The notes under the pieces: model-generated
Seen by the model: the letters and a program-made list of their open reading frames with translations, nothing else
What the model was told of the DNA's origin: nothing
The model's database searches: none
In this document: positions 34,979 through 46,050 of the stretch, in pieces
How the letters are laid out: every line of letters begins with the position of its first letter
How positions within the stretch are numbered: position 1 is the stretch's first letter
Assembly (NCBI GenBank): GCA_030704615.1
Contig: CM060731.1
Location: 74,878,756-74,938,755 of the forward strand
Length of the DNA stretch: 60,000 bases
Direction: 5' to 3'
DNA from: Takakia lepidozioides
Taxonomy: Eukaryota > Streptophyta > Takakiopsida > Takakiales > Takakiaceae
Made by a program: the position numbers and the translations under genes

Positions 34979-35983
34979 TTTCTAATCGTTCCCCCCTGTG
35001 TATGCAGACGAAGCAGTTCGATGCATACTGCTTTGTGAAGGAGAACTCCACCTTTGCTTTTCGGAAGGAGGGAGGAAAGGTTGACCCGAACTGCGACCCC
35101 CTCGATTACGACGTTCTGTTCAACAACGTTCCCAAGGAACTTCTCCCTCATAGCCTCACTTCAACGGAACCCCTGCGGTACTCACGGACTCGGAGCTACA
35201 ATTATGGAGACATGCACAGACGTGGAGGGCACAGTGCTCGACCTCATCTGTGGGACAGGTATGCAAAATCTTGATCTATGCTGTTCTGCAAATTCTCGTT
35301 AGGATGTAGTTCGCAACATCTGAAGCGCCATGTTGTAATGTGTGGATGGCATTGTAACAGGTGCCTCAATGTGGGCTGGGCGGTTTTCCGACCGGCACCT
35401 CTTTGCCTACGAGGAGGACTCATCCGTGTGGGGATCCCATCTGGAAGGGCTGCAACGGAATGTTAAGGCTCCCAACAGAGCGGAAGTCTCCTCGGATTCG
35501 TCGGAGTCGGAGGAAGAGACAGTGGACATTGATGCGGAGGAGAACCCGGAATACGAGTGAGTGCAAACATTGTAAGTTTGCAAAGCCTTCTGGGTCATTT
35601 TTGTCAAACGAATTTCCGGACTGTGGTTCTCATTAGTCTCGTTGATGATTGTCATGTGCAGGATTGCAGGGTCCGGGTCGAAACATGTAGGGCCTACACT
35701 TCCTGCCAGGAAGAATGTCCCGTTCTTTGCGAGGGCCGACTTCATGACGAGCCCGGTGAGGGACTACTCCCTTCCTAGTTATGCAGCTAAACTCGCAAAT
35801 ACAGCGATTAGAAGAAGTGAGAATCCCAGTAAAGTAGAGCAGATTTTGGAGAGGGCTAGGGAGGACAGAAGGATAAGAAAAGAGTTGCAGCAGCTCAGAC
35901 AGGTAGACGGGTACGAAAGTACATATGTGATTCAGCGGATGAGAGCGACGCAGACAGGGAGGAAGACGACCCAACGGAGGTGA

Positions 35984-36264
35984 GATGGACAGTTCCGCAA
36001 GGGGAAGATGGGATTTTCGAAAGCCTGGCCAACGAGCAGTCCGCTGGAGATGAGAAAGGCAATGAGGGGTGGAGGCGGAGCAGGACAGTCTAGAACATGA
36101 TGAGGATTCGGATGATTTTCAAGATTAATAGAATTTTAATGAAGTCTCTGTAAATGTAAATTCTCTTCCAGAGTATATAAAGGAAAATCTCCCCGACATT
36201 CGTGACCCCTCTCCAGTGTGCATTCCAGCCATACAATCGCCCAAACCACGACGCTCCCAAAATC
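35984..36264 (+). other. Gene 3' region
   Basis: An alternative frame continues about 35 acidic codons past 35983 (VRWTVPQGEDGIFESL), possibly the original C-terminus before another frameshift. AT-rich sequence with AATAGA/TATAAAGG motifs then leads into the second palindrome cluster. Confidence 0.4.
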
Positions 36265-36971
36265 AGAAATGGGGCACCGCATTTCCAAAATTTTGGCAAC
36301 TCTAAAAACCTCTTTTGGAAATGCGGCACCGCATTTCCAAAACAGGGGAGGGACTAAATTTTCCATTTCAATGTTGGCATAGTAAAAAGTAATCGGCCGA
36401 TTGGAAATGCGGTGCCGCATTTCCAAAATTTCCTTTGTCCACACGCCAGTTTTGGCCTCTCCCGCTCATTGCATGGGATGCCACCACGCTTACAGAGGTC
36501 GAACAAGGAGGTCGAACAAGGAGGTTGAGATGGCGGAATTGGAAATGCGGTGCCGCATTTCCATATTGGGGATGGTCGTTGTTCGAACTGCAGGCCCATC
36601 AGCAAAAATTGGCACCGCATTCCATTGTCAAAAAAAAGTCGATGACGGACATGGAAATGCGGCGCCGCATTTCCAGAACGGACATCGCAATTTGTCCCAT
36701 TTGCAGACCCTCTCACGGAAATGCGGTAACGCATTCCATCGAGCTGGTCGGAAATGGGTGCACTTTTCGAAGTGTTCGACGGAAAGCGGCAACCGCATTC
36801 CCTTGTCCAAAAAGAAGTTTCCATTGCCAAGCTGGAAATGCGTCGCCGCATTTGCAATGCCAACCTCGTTGTCTGTCCAATTTATAGACCCGTGTGGGTA
36901 TTTCGTGTACCTGGACGGAAATGATGCACCGCATTCCATTGTCCGACACTGAAATGCGGTTCATACATTTC
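36265..36971. repeat. Second palindrome cluster, irregular spacing
   Basis: About 11 members of the same palindrome family start near 36265, 36317, 36403, 36541, 36602 (partial), 36653, 36717, 36781, 36834, 36917 and 36950. Steps vary from 33 to 138 bp, a few of them 51-53. Spacers are not the ordered families of the first array, and several copies have lost symmetry. It lies just past the 3' end of the ParB/methylase-like gene. Confidence 0.9.
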
Positions 36972-37209
36972 CATGTCGCATTTCAATGTCCGACGTGGCG
37001 TTACTCTGGTATATTCTTGACACATGACTCTCATACCGGTTACTCTGGTATATTCATCCGGACAGACAAATTGTAGAAATGAGACATCAAATTGTAAACA
37101 GTGGGCCAATTCCGACAGTTATTCAACAGAATGAAACACAATCACACAGAAGTGAGGTACGATGGGTTTATTGATCGGACACGATGTCTCACATTTACCA
37201 ACTGCAGAC

Positions 37210-37868
37210 AAAACTAAGCCCTTCCTCCTTCTACATGGGCTTCACCAAGTCGACGGAACTTCGATACCCCTCAAAACAAGCTCATTACTGCTGCGGCACC
37301 TCGAGGTAAACTGCAATTCGGTCGTTCTGCTGCCCTTGCTGGAGCCGACAACAATGTCATGTCCATCAATGATACCACCATCATACATTGACAAGGTCAC
37401 TGTGGGCCTCATGTGCCCGTGCGATTCGTCTTCGCAACTCAGCCGAATGTCTCCATACACTGGAAGAGCGGAGTGATCTGCACGTATATAGTTTTCCCCG
37501 GTGCCGTCCTCCTGGTCCACTGGCAGCAGTTCCAGCGCCAAAGCGAGGCCGTGCATGATCTGTCCGGCATCCTTTCCAGCTTGGTATATCGAGGTCAACA
37601 ATTTTCAGGACCCACGGACCGCATTGACCCTCGCCCTCACCTCGCTCAAAGCGAATGATGTCTCCTGATTCTGGTTTGAACATAGCATAATCGTGGCCAT
37701 GATAAGGGCAGTCGCGTGGAGTTCGGTGGCACGACATCCTTGAAAGGTACCGGAGTACTGGAGTACGCTCAATGACAGCAGCTTCCGGATGGAGGAGGAG
37801 CAGCGCGGTGGCTGGAAAAAGTTCAAGCTAACGCTGCAATTCCTCACAAACACTCCAGGGCACATTTA
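37210..37868 (-). pseudogene. Unknown gene, copy A (minus strand)
   Basis: Minus-strand frames share blocks with copy B at 38119-38830: RDCPYHGHDYAMFKPESGDI here against DDCPYGGIDYAMYLATSGDI there, and LPVYGDIRLSCEDE...LSMYDGGIIDGHDIVV against PLYGDLRIGVEDE...LSIYDGGMIEGQDIVV. The pattern is of a small beta-rich protein with repeated Y-D-G/G-D motifs. At least two frameshifts (near 37740 and 37600) break this copy. I do not recognise the family; no signal peptide is evident. Confidence 0.55.
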
Positions 37869-38118
37869 AATTTCCCCCCTACAGGATCCTGGACGGATGA
37901 AGATTGGCTGCTCCATGAATGTAGCCGTTTCAGTTTCCTACCCTGCCATGCAAACTATGGGCAATGACTGCCAGGTGGGCCGATAGCCACTCGACACGAC
38001 AAAGTCCATCCCCCTTCGATGTAAATGCGGCGCCGAATTTCCATCCGGGGATGGACTTCGGTGGCATATCTCATGACCCGGTAAGAGGGATGGACGTCAT
38101 GAACACGTTATCTCAACC

Positions 38119-38830
38119 TTGGAGAGAAAAAGAGGTATGGGCGTCATGAACACGTGTCGGTGGTGCGTGGGACCAGATGCTCCATTATTTGAGCCCGGAC
38201 TGCTCTTCCGCTTTGCATCAATTCCAAAATCTAAGGGCTTCGTTGCTGTCCGCAAGGTCATTGTCATCGGCATCAAAGAGTCCTCAGGTCCTCCTTTGCA
38301 AGGATCGTGCTTCCGGAACCGGGACGACTGCCCTTATGGAGGCATCGATTATGCAATGTATTTGGCCACATCGGGAGACATCGTTATCTGGTACACAGAT
38401 TACAAAGAAGATACTGGTTCAAATGTGAAAACATTGTCCGCTTTTGAGTATATCCCAGGCCAGTACGCCTTCGAGCGGGGTGACGATCTTGGTCTGAGGA
38501 GTCCGTGGCTCCTGCGCACTCATTGATTCCGATTTTCCCAGCTACGACGGGCACCCATGCAGAAGAATGCGCACTGCTATGCTGTTGCGGTGGAACTGCT
38601 GCAAGTGGACGTGGGTGGACTCCATCGGAGAGACTTATACTCCTGAAGGAGTGCGCTCATCTTCTCCATTGTATGGGGACCTTCGCATTGGTGTAGAGGA
38701 CGAAAACGTGAAGCTTTCCATATACGATGGTGGTATGATTGAAGGGCAGGACATTGTGGTGAAACATCAACAGGGGCGGTACAACGGCTGCAATCGACTT
38801 ACCTGGAGAAGCCGAAGACTCATGAGCTAG
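38119..38830 (+). pseudogene. Unknown gene, copy B (plus strand)
   Basis: The frame 38119-38526 is open (CRWCVGPDAPLFEPG, then VRKVIVIGIKES, DDCPYGGIDYAMY, GQYAFERGDDLGLRSPWLL). The second half continues in another frame from about 38540 to 38830 (SPLYGDLRIGVEDENVK, LSIYDGGMIEGQDIVV). The break near 38526 may be a frameshift or a short intron. It is arranged head to head with copy A, about 250 bp apart, with one decayed palindrome (38021-38042) between. Two divergent copies suggest an inverted duplication followed by decay. Function unknown. Confidence 0.55.
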
Positions 38831-39237
38831 TTCTGAGAGCAGTCGAAGTCCATTGACAACGTGACTTGTATTCAGTGGCACAGGGCTAACGATTTCTTTG
38901 CACAATCAGCACAGTAGACGTGATTCAAATCAATTCATGTGGATCAATAAAAACCTCATTGTGCCCTCTTTTTATTCTATTCTGTGTCCATCGTCCCAGA
39001 ATGCGTCATTGCTCATTTCGTTTGGGATTGGGAGTGTGGGAGGATTTTGCAAGTGGCTGTTAGGCTGAAATGGGCCCCCATTGTACGAGCAGTACCACCC
39101 TACATTCGCGAAACATTGCCATTCAATATATAATTCTAAAAAACATTGCCGAACCTCCTTCATTGGGAGGTCCTTCTCCCCCTATGACCGTGGCACCCTT
39201 AACCCTATTCCCGCGGACACATATTTCCGGAAAATAG

Positions 39238-39312
39238 TCTGCTCATGTTTTTTTTCACACTTACGACTCTGCTCATGGCTCATGCCGCTCATGGCTCATG
39301 GCTCATGAAATA
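39238..39312 (+). repeat. GCTCATG-motif cluster, right copy
   Basis: CTCATGGCTCATGCCGCTCATG and further copies end in GCTCATGAAATAG, in the same orientation and with the same ending as the cluster at 24668-24750. Confidence 0.7.
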
Positions 39313-39327
39313 GCAGCCCCCTATGAA

Positions 39328-39985
39328 GGTAGAGGTATCGTCATTGGGTACTAGCCCTGTTTGGTATACTCACAGAGGTACAACGTGATTCCAAAGAAAC
39401 CTAGTCAAATAGACTATATGTAGGTAAGGGTATCGTTATGAGGTAGGTTCCCTATTGGTATACCTACAGAGGTATAGCGTTTGATTTACAAATAAATTTG
39501 ATGTCAAAAACAGTGTATATTTATGTAGAGATATTGTCATGAGGTAGTAGCCTTGATTAGTATACCGACAGAGGTATAACACTTGATTGACAAAGGAACT
39601 TAGTTATATATACTAGTAGAGGTATCTGTTTGATATATCTACAGAGGTATAGTATTTCATTTTACAAGAAAAGTGGCCAAATTATCTATATTTATGCGGA
39701 GGTATCGTCATGAGACAGTAGCCCTGTTTAGTATACAACCAGAGTTATAGCGCCTGACTTACAAAGAAACTTGGTCAAATGAGCCTATGTGCAGGTTTGA
39801 GGTATCGTTATGAGGTAGTTGCCCTGTTTAGTATACCTACAGAGGTTATAACGCATGTAGCAAAGAAACTCAAGATAAATCAGGTTGTATTTATGTAGAG
39901 GTATCGTTAAGAGGTAATAGTAATGTTTGGTTTACCTACAGAGATATAGTGTCTGGAGACAAAGAAACCTAAGATATTCAGTCTA
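39328..39985 (+). repeat. ~100-bp tandem satellite, seven diverged copies
   Basis: The anchor GGTATCGT(C/T)AT recurs at about 39334, 39429, 39529, 39621, 39701, 39801 and 39900. Each unit contains AGTATACCTACAGAGGTATAGCG and ACAAAGAAACTT-like blocks. Steps are 80-100 bp. Copies differ by substitutions and small gaps, so the array is old. Confidence 0.88.
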
Positions 39986-41238
39986 TATGCCCCTGGTCGC
40001 AGCTGAAAAAATGACTTCCCTCACAGCAAAAGCTCAGACATATCTGCATAAGACCATAGGAGTGCCAAAATTAATGAACACATGTTACCTTACCCACTTT
40101 TCTTATTGCCAACTGTGTGATGCTGTGGATGTTTCTATAACCTTAACATGGCATTGGATAAACCCTAAACATGTGTGAGATTTCACTAGCTTTCAAGGAA
40201 ACAACAGGGCATGACCAATTGATCAAAGAAGACAATCTTGAACTGTGATACTTCTCATGTTTTGATATTTACAATGTAATAATGTCTTGAAGCTTTACAG
40301 AAATCATACGGCAGGTGGGCCTCTCTCCCACCCTCCCCCCAAGACTAAAACATATAGAGCACTTCATATAGCGCATAGAAAGTAACACTAGCTAGTAAAC
40401 ATTTTATGTAGAGTACTCAACTTACCATATAAATAGGCAGTATAGCAGCATTCCATTAATGGGTTGCAAGAAGATAGGGACCGCAGCTATACCTCAAAAT
40501 CCTCATCCATTGATGACGTCTGTGAAAAAGTCACCAACAGCTGGAAATGTAACAACCGACAACAAAAATGGATTCCCATCCTTGGGCCACAACAAGATGG
40601 CACTCTCCAAAGCCAACACAAACAAAAGGGGCAACGACATTTGCCCCAATGTTGAACCCGTCTCTTTTCCTTCTTGTTGAGCTCTCTTTCGGTCAGGACG
40701 AATTAAGAGACATATTCCCACCTCCCCTCCTTTTGACCTATTGTGTCTCTCTTTACTTCAATCCTTTCTCAACAGATATAAACAAACATAATCAATGGAA
40801 GACAAGTTCCCTCCATCTCTCTATCATCTTCCTTTGCATCTCTTTGTTTTCATTAACCCCTTCTCATATTTATTGATTTGCTTCGTTCATAAAAATCTCA
40901 TCCTTTCGCCACAAGGCACCCGTTGCACACACGCTTGTTCCCAACTTGTCAATTCTCTAACACAGGATGGAATCTGCCGGACTCCATGGAATCTTCAGAT
41001 TCAAACCCTCTATAATCTCCCAAATTGCACTTGAACTCGCACTCGAACTGACCTTCCAACTTGTCTTTAACTCGCCACTCAAACTCAACTTCGCACTCAA
41101 ACTTTCACTGCATTTGAACTTGCACTTGAATTCTCCAAATTTACCATGATTTTACTCTCACTATTCTCAGCGAACTTGTAACACTTAACATTCAACCAGA
41201 TGTCCACTCACAGTACACTCCAAGAGCATTCCAATTAT
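39986..41238. other. No recognised gene
   Basis: AT-rich. A minus-strand frame at 40503-40721 encodes a short hydrophobic peptide (SLPLLFVLALESAILL) without a recognisable context. 41020-41150 is a low-complexity AACTCGCACTC-type stretch. Confidence 0.4.
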
Positions 41239-43947
41239 CTATGATACCACAACATCAACCCCTATGTTGAGCCATGAACTCACACCTTCACCTCCACATG
41301 TCATGCACGGACCATAACTACTATCCATGGTAGAATAGTTAATCTTCGTCATCAGCATTGAGGCATCGTTGTATGGGGGAAGATAGAGGAACTTGAAAGA
41401 AAGTGCTTGCTTGAATGCAGGGATAGTCGTGTCGATTGAGAAGTTGTATATTGATGTCTTTGCCGCCAAAGTACTCCAATCCAGTGATAAAAATAGCCAA
41501 TCGAGACCTCTCAGCATAGGTCATTTGATCCACACAATCTCGAAACCTTTTTGTTGGAGGGGCAATATAGATACATCACATATGCATTCCTCAAGAAATC
41601 ATTTGCTTCAATGCAAACAGACACCATTGAATACAACACGCATTGTATCGGAGATATGCCATTCAAACCGTCTTTCATTCGATCCTTTATGGTGGGTGCA
41701 CATGGTGCTTGTTCCACAGCCATGTAAAAACCCCTCTATGCATTGCTTTCACAATCAATCTTGTGCTCAACTTCAGATTCCCAATTTTTCTGTCAGATTG
41801 AATCCAATTGCCAAGCCAAGATGATCTCTTGGAGTCTTCGATTTTCTAAGGCAATTTAAGATTGACCATTTTGCAGCCCAGCCCAATCGAAAATCACGTT
41901 CTAAATCCTTTTTCATTTTGGACTCCACACCAACGGACATGTTTTTGGACTCGGGGACTTGGTCACAAAACATGACCAAAGTTGCGAATGAAAAAGGTCT
42001 TGAGACTTCCAATTCGTTCGATGCGAGCATGAAGATCAAATGCCCTAGCATTTTGGCCTGCCAATATACACAAACAAATAGTAAGAATCAACATGATACC
42101 TAACATTCAAACACAAGAAATGACTGTCCTGGGTGTATCATTAAATACGATCATGACAGTGCATGAACTCACCGGAATCTTGGTAATAGTGATGTTGGAA
42201 AGCCCAACCATCTTTTGTACGGCTTGAAAACAATTTGACTCATGTAATACCGTTGGTATTTCAATATGGCTTCATCAACCTTCTCTCTTGATTGCAAAAG
42301 TGTCGCCTCATCTTGGTGAGTCTCAATTTTGTCTGAGCAACCCATAAGCTCAAGGTGGGCCCTTGAAAATTTGATAAAAGCACATAACTTCAATGTCTCA
42401 TGGATTCTTGACTGAAGGTGTGATCTTCATCACCTAGAGAACCTCCATTGATGCTGTAGTTGTAGAATCTCTTCTCCTGTTGGATACATAGACCAACATT
42501 CGAGGACTTAGAGATAGCTAGATCCCATGCATCCCAATCTTTCCAAAAAGGTCGCGCCATGAGCTCAAACTGAATTCGAATATCGCCAGGATTATACATG
42601 CTCATGGAAGGGTGCATAGTAACCCTACTGAGGTTAGCCTCAGATGTAGTGGAACCCCTACGAAGCTCTTTTCTTTTAAAGAGCTCGTTACCAATAGTCT
42701 CAACACTTCATCATTGAAAGAATCTATATGGAGCTCAACTTTAAACATGTCAAAAGCTTGGGATCCCTGTTCATCCTTGTAGACATCGAGTGCTTTATAT
42801 GCAGATTTAACATCACGTTCCCCCAATGCCTTGAAGTATGCCTCTTGATGTTTGATCCATGTCTCTGCCATCTGTTGAGAAACTTCATCTTCAGTTGCCC
42901 CCCATGTACAATGAGTGGGTGTTGAGGAGATTATGTCCATCTCATTAACAATCATACTAGATGAGGAGGACATACCAACATGTGTTGTTGTGATTGGCGG
43001 TGTAGGTAATGCCAGATGTAGTGATCTTGGACATCCCCCGTTGCACGTTCCTACATCCACCTCGAGGCGGCTCACTCATAAAATCAGAATCAGAATCTCC
43101 AAGGCTACTAGTCGGAATATTGCCACTTGATTGTTCCATCAATCCAAACGAAGACACATCACTGTTTAATCCCGTGGTGTGCAGGGTCGTAGAAGGCCTT
43201 ACCCCATTTGAACCTCTGACACGCTTTGGTACTTGTGACGTACTATCAGCTTCAATGTGAGAAGTTGTCATACCATAAGGCCTTTGGACCCTTCGAACAT
43301 CTTGGGGCACTTGGGTGACATGAACATCTTGAACTTGTGATGGGGCCATATGAAAAGGTTCACCATCGTTTGATGAGGACAAAGATTGAGAATCTTCAAT
43401 CTCATAGGTCTGATTGTGCCACTACCACATCGCCATCCATGGGCATTGGACCTTCTTTCATTGTCAACCTCCCTACACCTTCTATCCCTCTTCTTAGGTG
43501 GATTTCTTAGGAATTGTTGATAAGCAACAATTCCATCACTTGGGACTGTGCTTACATCAGGAACATATGAAACCTCGCTACTATCAGGGATGTAAACAAC
43601 AAATGTTGTTGCTGGCAATCGGCCCATAGAGCCCCACGTTTTCGGATCAATGGCTCGAGAAAATATTTGCCTGTTGCTCTCCTGGTCCGTTTGAAAAAAC
43701 ACCCTGTCACACGTGGTGTAGGTGTTTGACGATGAGGCTCAAGTTGTGCAAAGTGGGCAGCAATCTGAAACTCCACTGTTCCAAGACAGAATGGCTCGGG
43801 ATAGATTTGCCCACCCCACTGAAGGTTTGCTTTGAGAGAGACCAAAACAACTGGGTTGTCTAGAACCCAGTTGGAAATCAATGGCATTAAAGCCTCACGA
43901 TAGGTTGACCACTCTGTTGACCTTGGGCTTTCAATAATGGGCTCCAT
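41239..43947 (-). pseudogene. Unrecognised multi-exon gene, decayed
   Basis: A run of minus-strand frames in compatible order suggests one gene of several exons: 43947-43700 (STEWSTYREALMPLISNWV, YPEPFCLGTVEFQIAAHF), 43702-43400 (GRLPATTFVVYIPDSSEVSY, KKRDRRCREVDNERR), 43382-42960 (Ser-rich, polar), 42960-42602 (EDEVSQQMAETWIKHQEAYF, a coiled-coil-like stretch), 42617-42400, 42393-42169, 42051-41773 and 41723-41239. Possible GT-AG borders exist, but I could not join all exons. No known motif was found. It could be a host gene or a DNA-transposon protein. Confidence 0.4.
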
Positions 43948-44439
43948 TCCCCTTCTAACATCTTCAAAATAACCATAATAACGGTAATTTGGTGTGTTAA
44001 GTTGTCACTAACACCCATCCAAAATTATGTTATGTATTTCCATCTATTTTCACCCTTTTTATTTTGCCAACTTAACCTTAGGTGAGTTTTCAACCCACAA
44101 TGCAGATTTGTGCTTGCTGGTCTTGCATCGAGGAGATATGACGGAGCGACATATTGTTGGCGAGACAGATGCAATTGTAAGTCCATTGCTATGCGAACTT
44201 CAGGAATTGACAAGGTCTTGTTTTGATTATGTTCTGGATGTTATGTTTGGGACTGAGCTTCGGGGAATCCTTGCACTTCCTCTCTTTTCTCCCGGTCTGG
44301 TTTTCCTTCTTGTACTATTTTATCCTCATCTCTGCAGTTTTCTATACCTTTATCTTCTATGTATTGACATTTGATTGAAATTGTAGACCAGCAAGCCAGG
44401 AGAGCAAGGATGGGCTCTCTCCTTTCTAATCAGCATGTG

Positions 44440-44990
44440 TTTGGCAGAAATTACGACATCTTTTTGACCCGGGACTGCCTTGCATATTCAAAGATTAAGC
44501 TAGCATCGAAACCTATCCTTACTTCCAGCGTGAATCATTGGTGAATTTCTACCAGAAGCATGGGATAGCTGTCATTGCCCACACGCCATTGGGTGGTGGG
44601 GTTGATAACACGGAATTTGTTGGGCTCCGTTTCGTGTCTTGATGACGCTGTTCTTCAGGTTTGCATCTTCCCTAAGTGCTCCCTTATGAATTATTGACTT
44701 CAGTTGTGATTCACTACTCTATGTAAGGCGTGATCTCTTGCTTCCCTCTCTCTCTCACACACACTATAAACACACTACATGGATTGCCAAGAAAGTACAA
44801 CAAGACACCGACACAAATTGCGATGCACTGGGGCATTGAGCACAAGACAATTGTCATTCCTAAGTTAGACAAGATGGAGAGATTGAAGTAGAACCTTGAT
44901 GTCTTTGACTTTGAGTTGACCGATGATGATATCAAGCCCTTGACAAAAGCCTGCGCACCAACGACCCTGAGAAATTTTTGTGTATCAATC
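44440..44990 (+). pseudogene. Aldo-keto reductase pseudogene fragment
   Basis: A frame near 44510-44650 reads YPYFQRESLVNFYQKHGI, AVIAHTPLGGG and NTEFVGLRF. After an intron-like gap, 44776-44965 reads IAKKYNKTPTQIAMHWGIEH, KTIVIPKLDKMERLK, then DVFDFELTDDDIKPL. This is the C-terminal half of plant NADPH-dependent aldo-keto reductases, with the conserved I-P-K NADP-binding segment. A TAG follows RLK (near 44888) and frames shift near 44540 and 44640. Regions upstream (44090-44240) may be diverged earlier exons. Confidence 0.78.
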
Positions 44991-44999
44991 TCTTCTGAG

Positions 45000-46050
45000 G
45001 ATGAGTTTGACTGGTGGGTGTTGCTTACAATCTAAATCTGTTGTTTCATCTGCACCTTGAGACACTAACCAATTTCATACTGCCAAGCCCTTATAGTGCC
45101 AATATATGGCTATGTACATATACCAAACATGATACCACTGTAAGAGTATCAACGTCTAAGAGTTGATATATTAAACTCTCTATCAAACACACAGCCCAAT
45201 TGCAGCATGATACCTTTGTAAGGGTATCGAAACAAGATTATTATTGATAATTCTCGAAATGAACATGTCATTTGTTTTCTCTGGGGTTGTGTCATGGGGG
45301 CCAGATACTAGTGCCAGGGGACTACATGATGATGCAGGGGAAGCCATTCATCAATTGTCAGGTTTGAAATTATCTGTTTCTTTCAGAGCTAGCCATATTT
45401 CTTTTGCCAGTGAATCACAGGAAGCTGAAGCACTTCTGAGTAAGCCATCTGTCTCCCAAAGGGTCCCCAAAAAAATGAGATGGAGCTAGCCCTGGCATGC
45501 ACATCAAACCCATTTAGCTCACAAGCAGTTTAAGGAGGTTTGCATAAATATTTGGCCAAGGTTTGAGGGTTTTGGCTCATTCCAACAACAGTATTTACCA
45601 AAGCACATAACGTGCTTGTAATAACACTCGGGCTGCATGTGGGGTTCATGGGATGCTGAATGGAAGTTGAGGAATTTCAAAGGCTAGAGTGGGAATCGAG
45701 AGCATGAATGCTGAGTTCTGCAATAGTGATGAGATTATGGTTGTAGTGCAACGTTGTAGTGGGTTTGTTATTGGCAGCCCAACACTTGCAAGCCACATGC
45801 CCACTCCTATGAAGGTGTGACTGGTGATCTAGTGACCAGTCACTTAGTCAAACCAGCGATAATGGATTGTGATGACAATATAGGGATCCGACATGCCAGC
45901 CTTGGCATTCCTGGCAAGGGATGTGCACGACGTAATCGCAGGTGCGGGAGGGCTTTTGTGCGTGGAAGGGGGCCGATAGCCAAGGTCACATGCAGACGAG
46001 AATGAGAGGATCATCAATTACCTCAAGTGGGTTAGTTGATGCCAACACGA
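45000..46050. other. No intact gene
   Basis: AT-rich. It has dispersed GATACC(A/T)(C/T)TGTAAG motifs at 45130 and 45208 that resemble the satellite and the 53.3-kb repeat. An 81-codon plus-strand frame at 45244 has no recognised motif. Confidence 0.4.

Larger units (their letters stand above)
30940..35983 (+). pseudogene. ParB-like domain + permuted DNA N-methyltransferase-like gene (decayed)
   Basis: The likely start is ATG 30940 (MLEPERGGVRAPDRR), then a basic, Gln-rich N-terminus. Exon ~31580-32461 has a ParB/sulfiredoxin-type domain with the motif FVWDGNHRLLAWWEYI. Exons 32574-32763, 32864-33148, 33202-33348 and 33432-33690 form a helical middle; 33796 onward is charged and linker-like. 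The methylase part has CDMIILDIPDG (34635-34670) where motif IV would have D-P-P-Y, then intron, FDAYCFVKENSTFAF, and motif I VLDLICGTGASMWAGRF across the 35259-35360 intron, followed by HLFAYEED. Motif IV before motif I is the beta-class order of N4-cytosine/N6-adenine methylases. A final exon starts at 35662. Damage: stop TAG 32749, frameshifts near 33650, 33905 and 35190, stops near 34123. In phages and bacteria ParB-methylase fusions are common; the plant role is unknown. Confidence 0.62.

Noticed and set aside
45244-45489. Copia RNase H remnant suggested by FSGVVSWG
   Set aside because: The surrounding residues do not continue the RNase H pattern.
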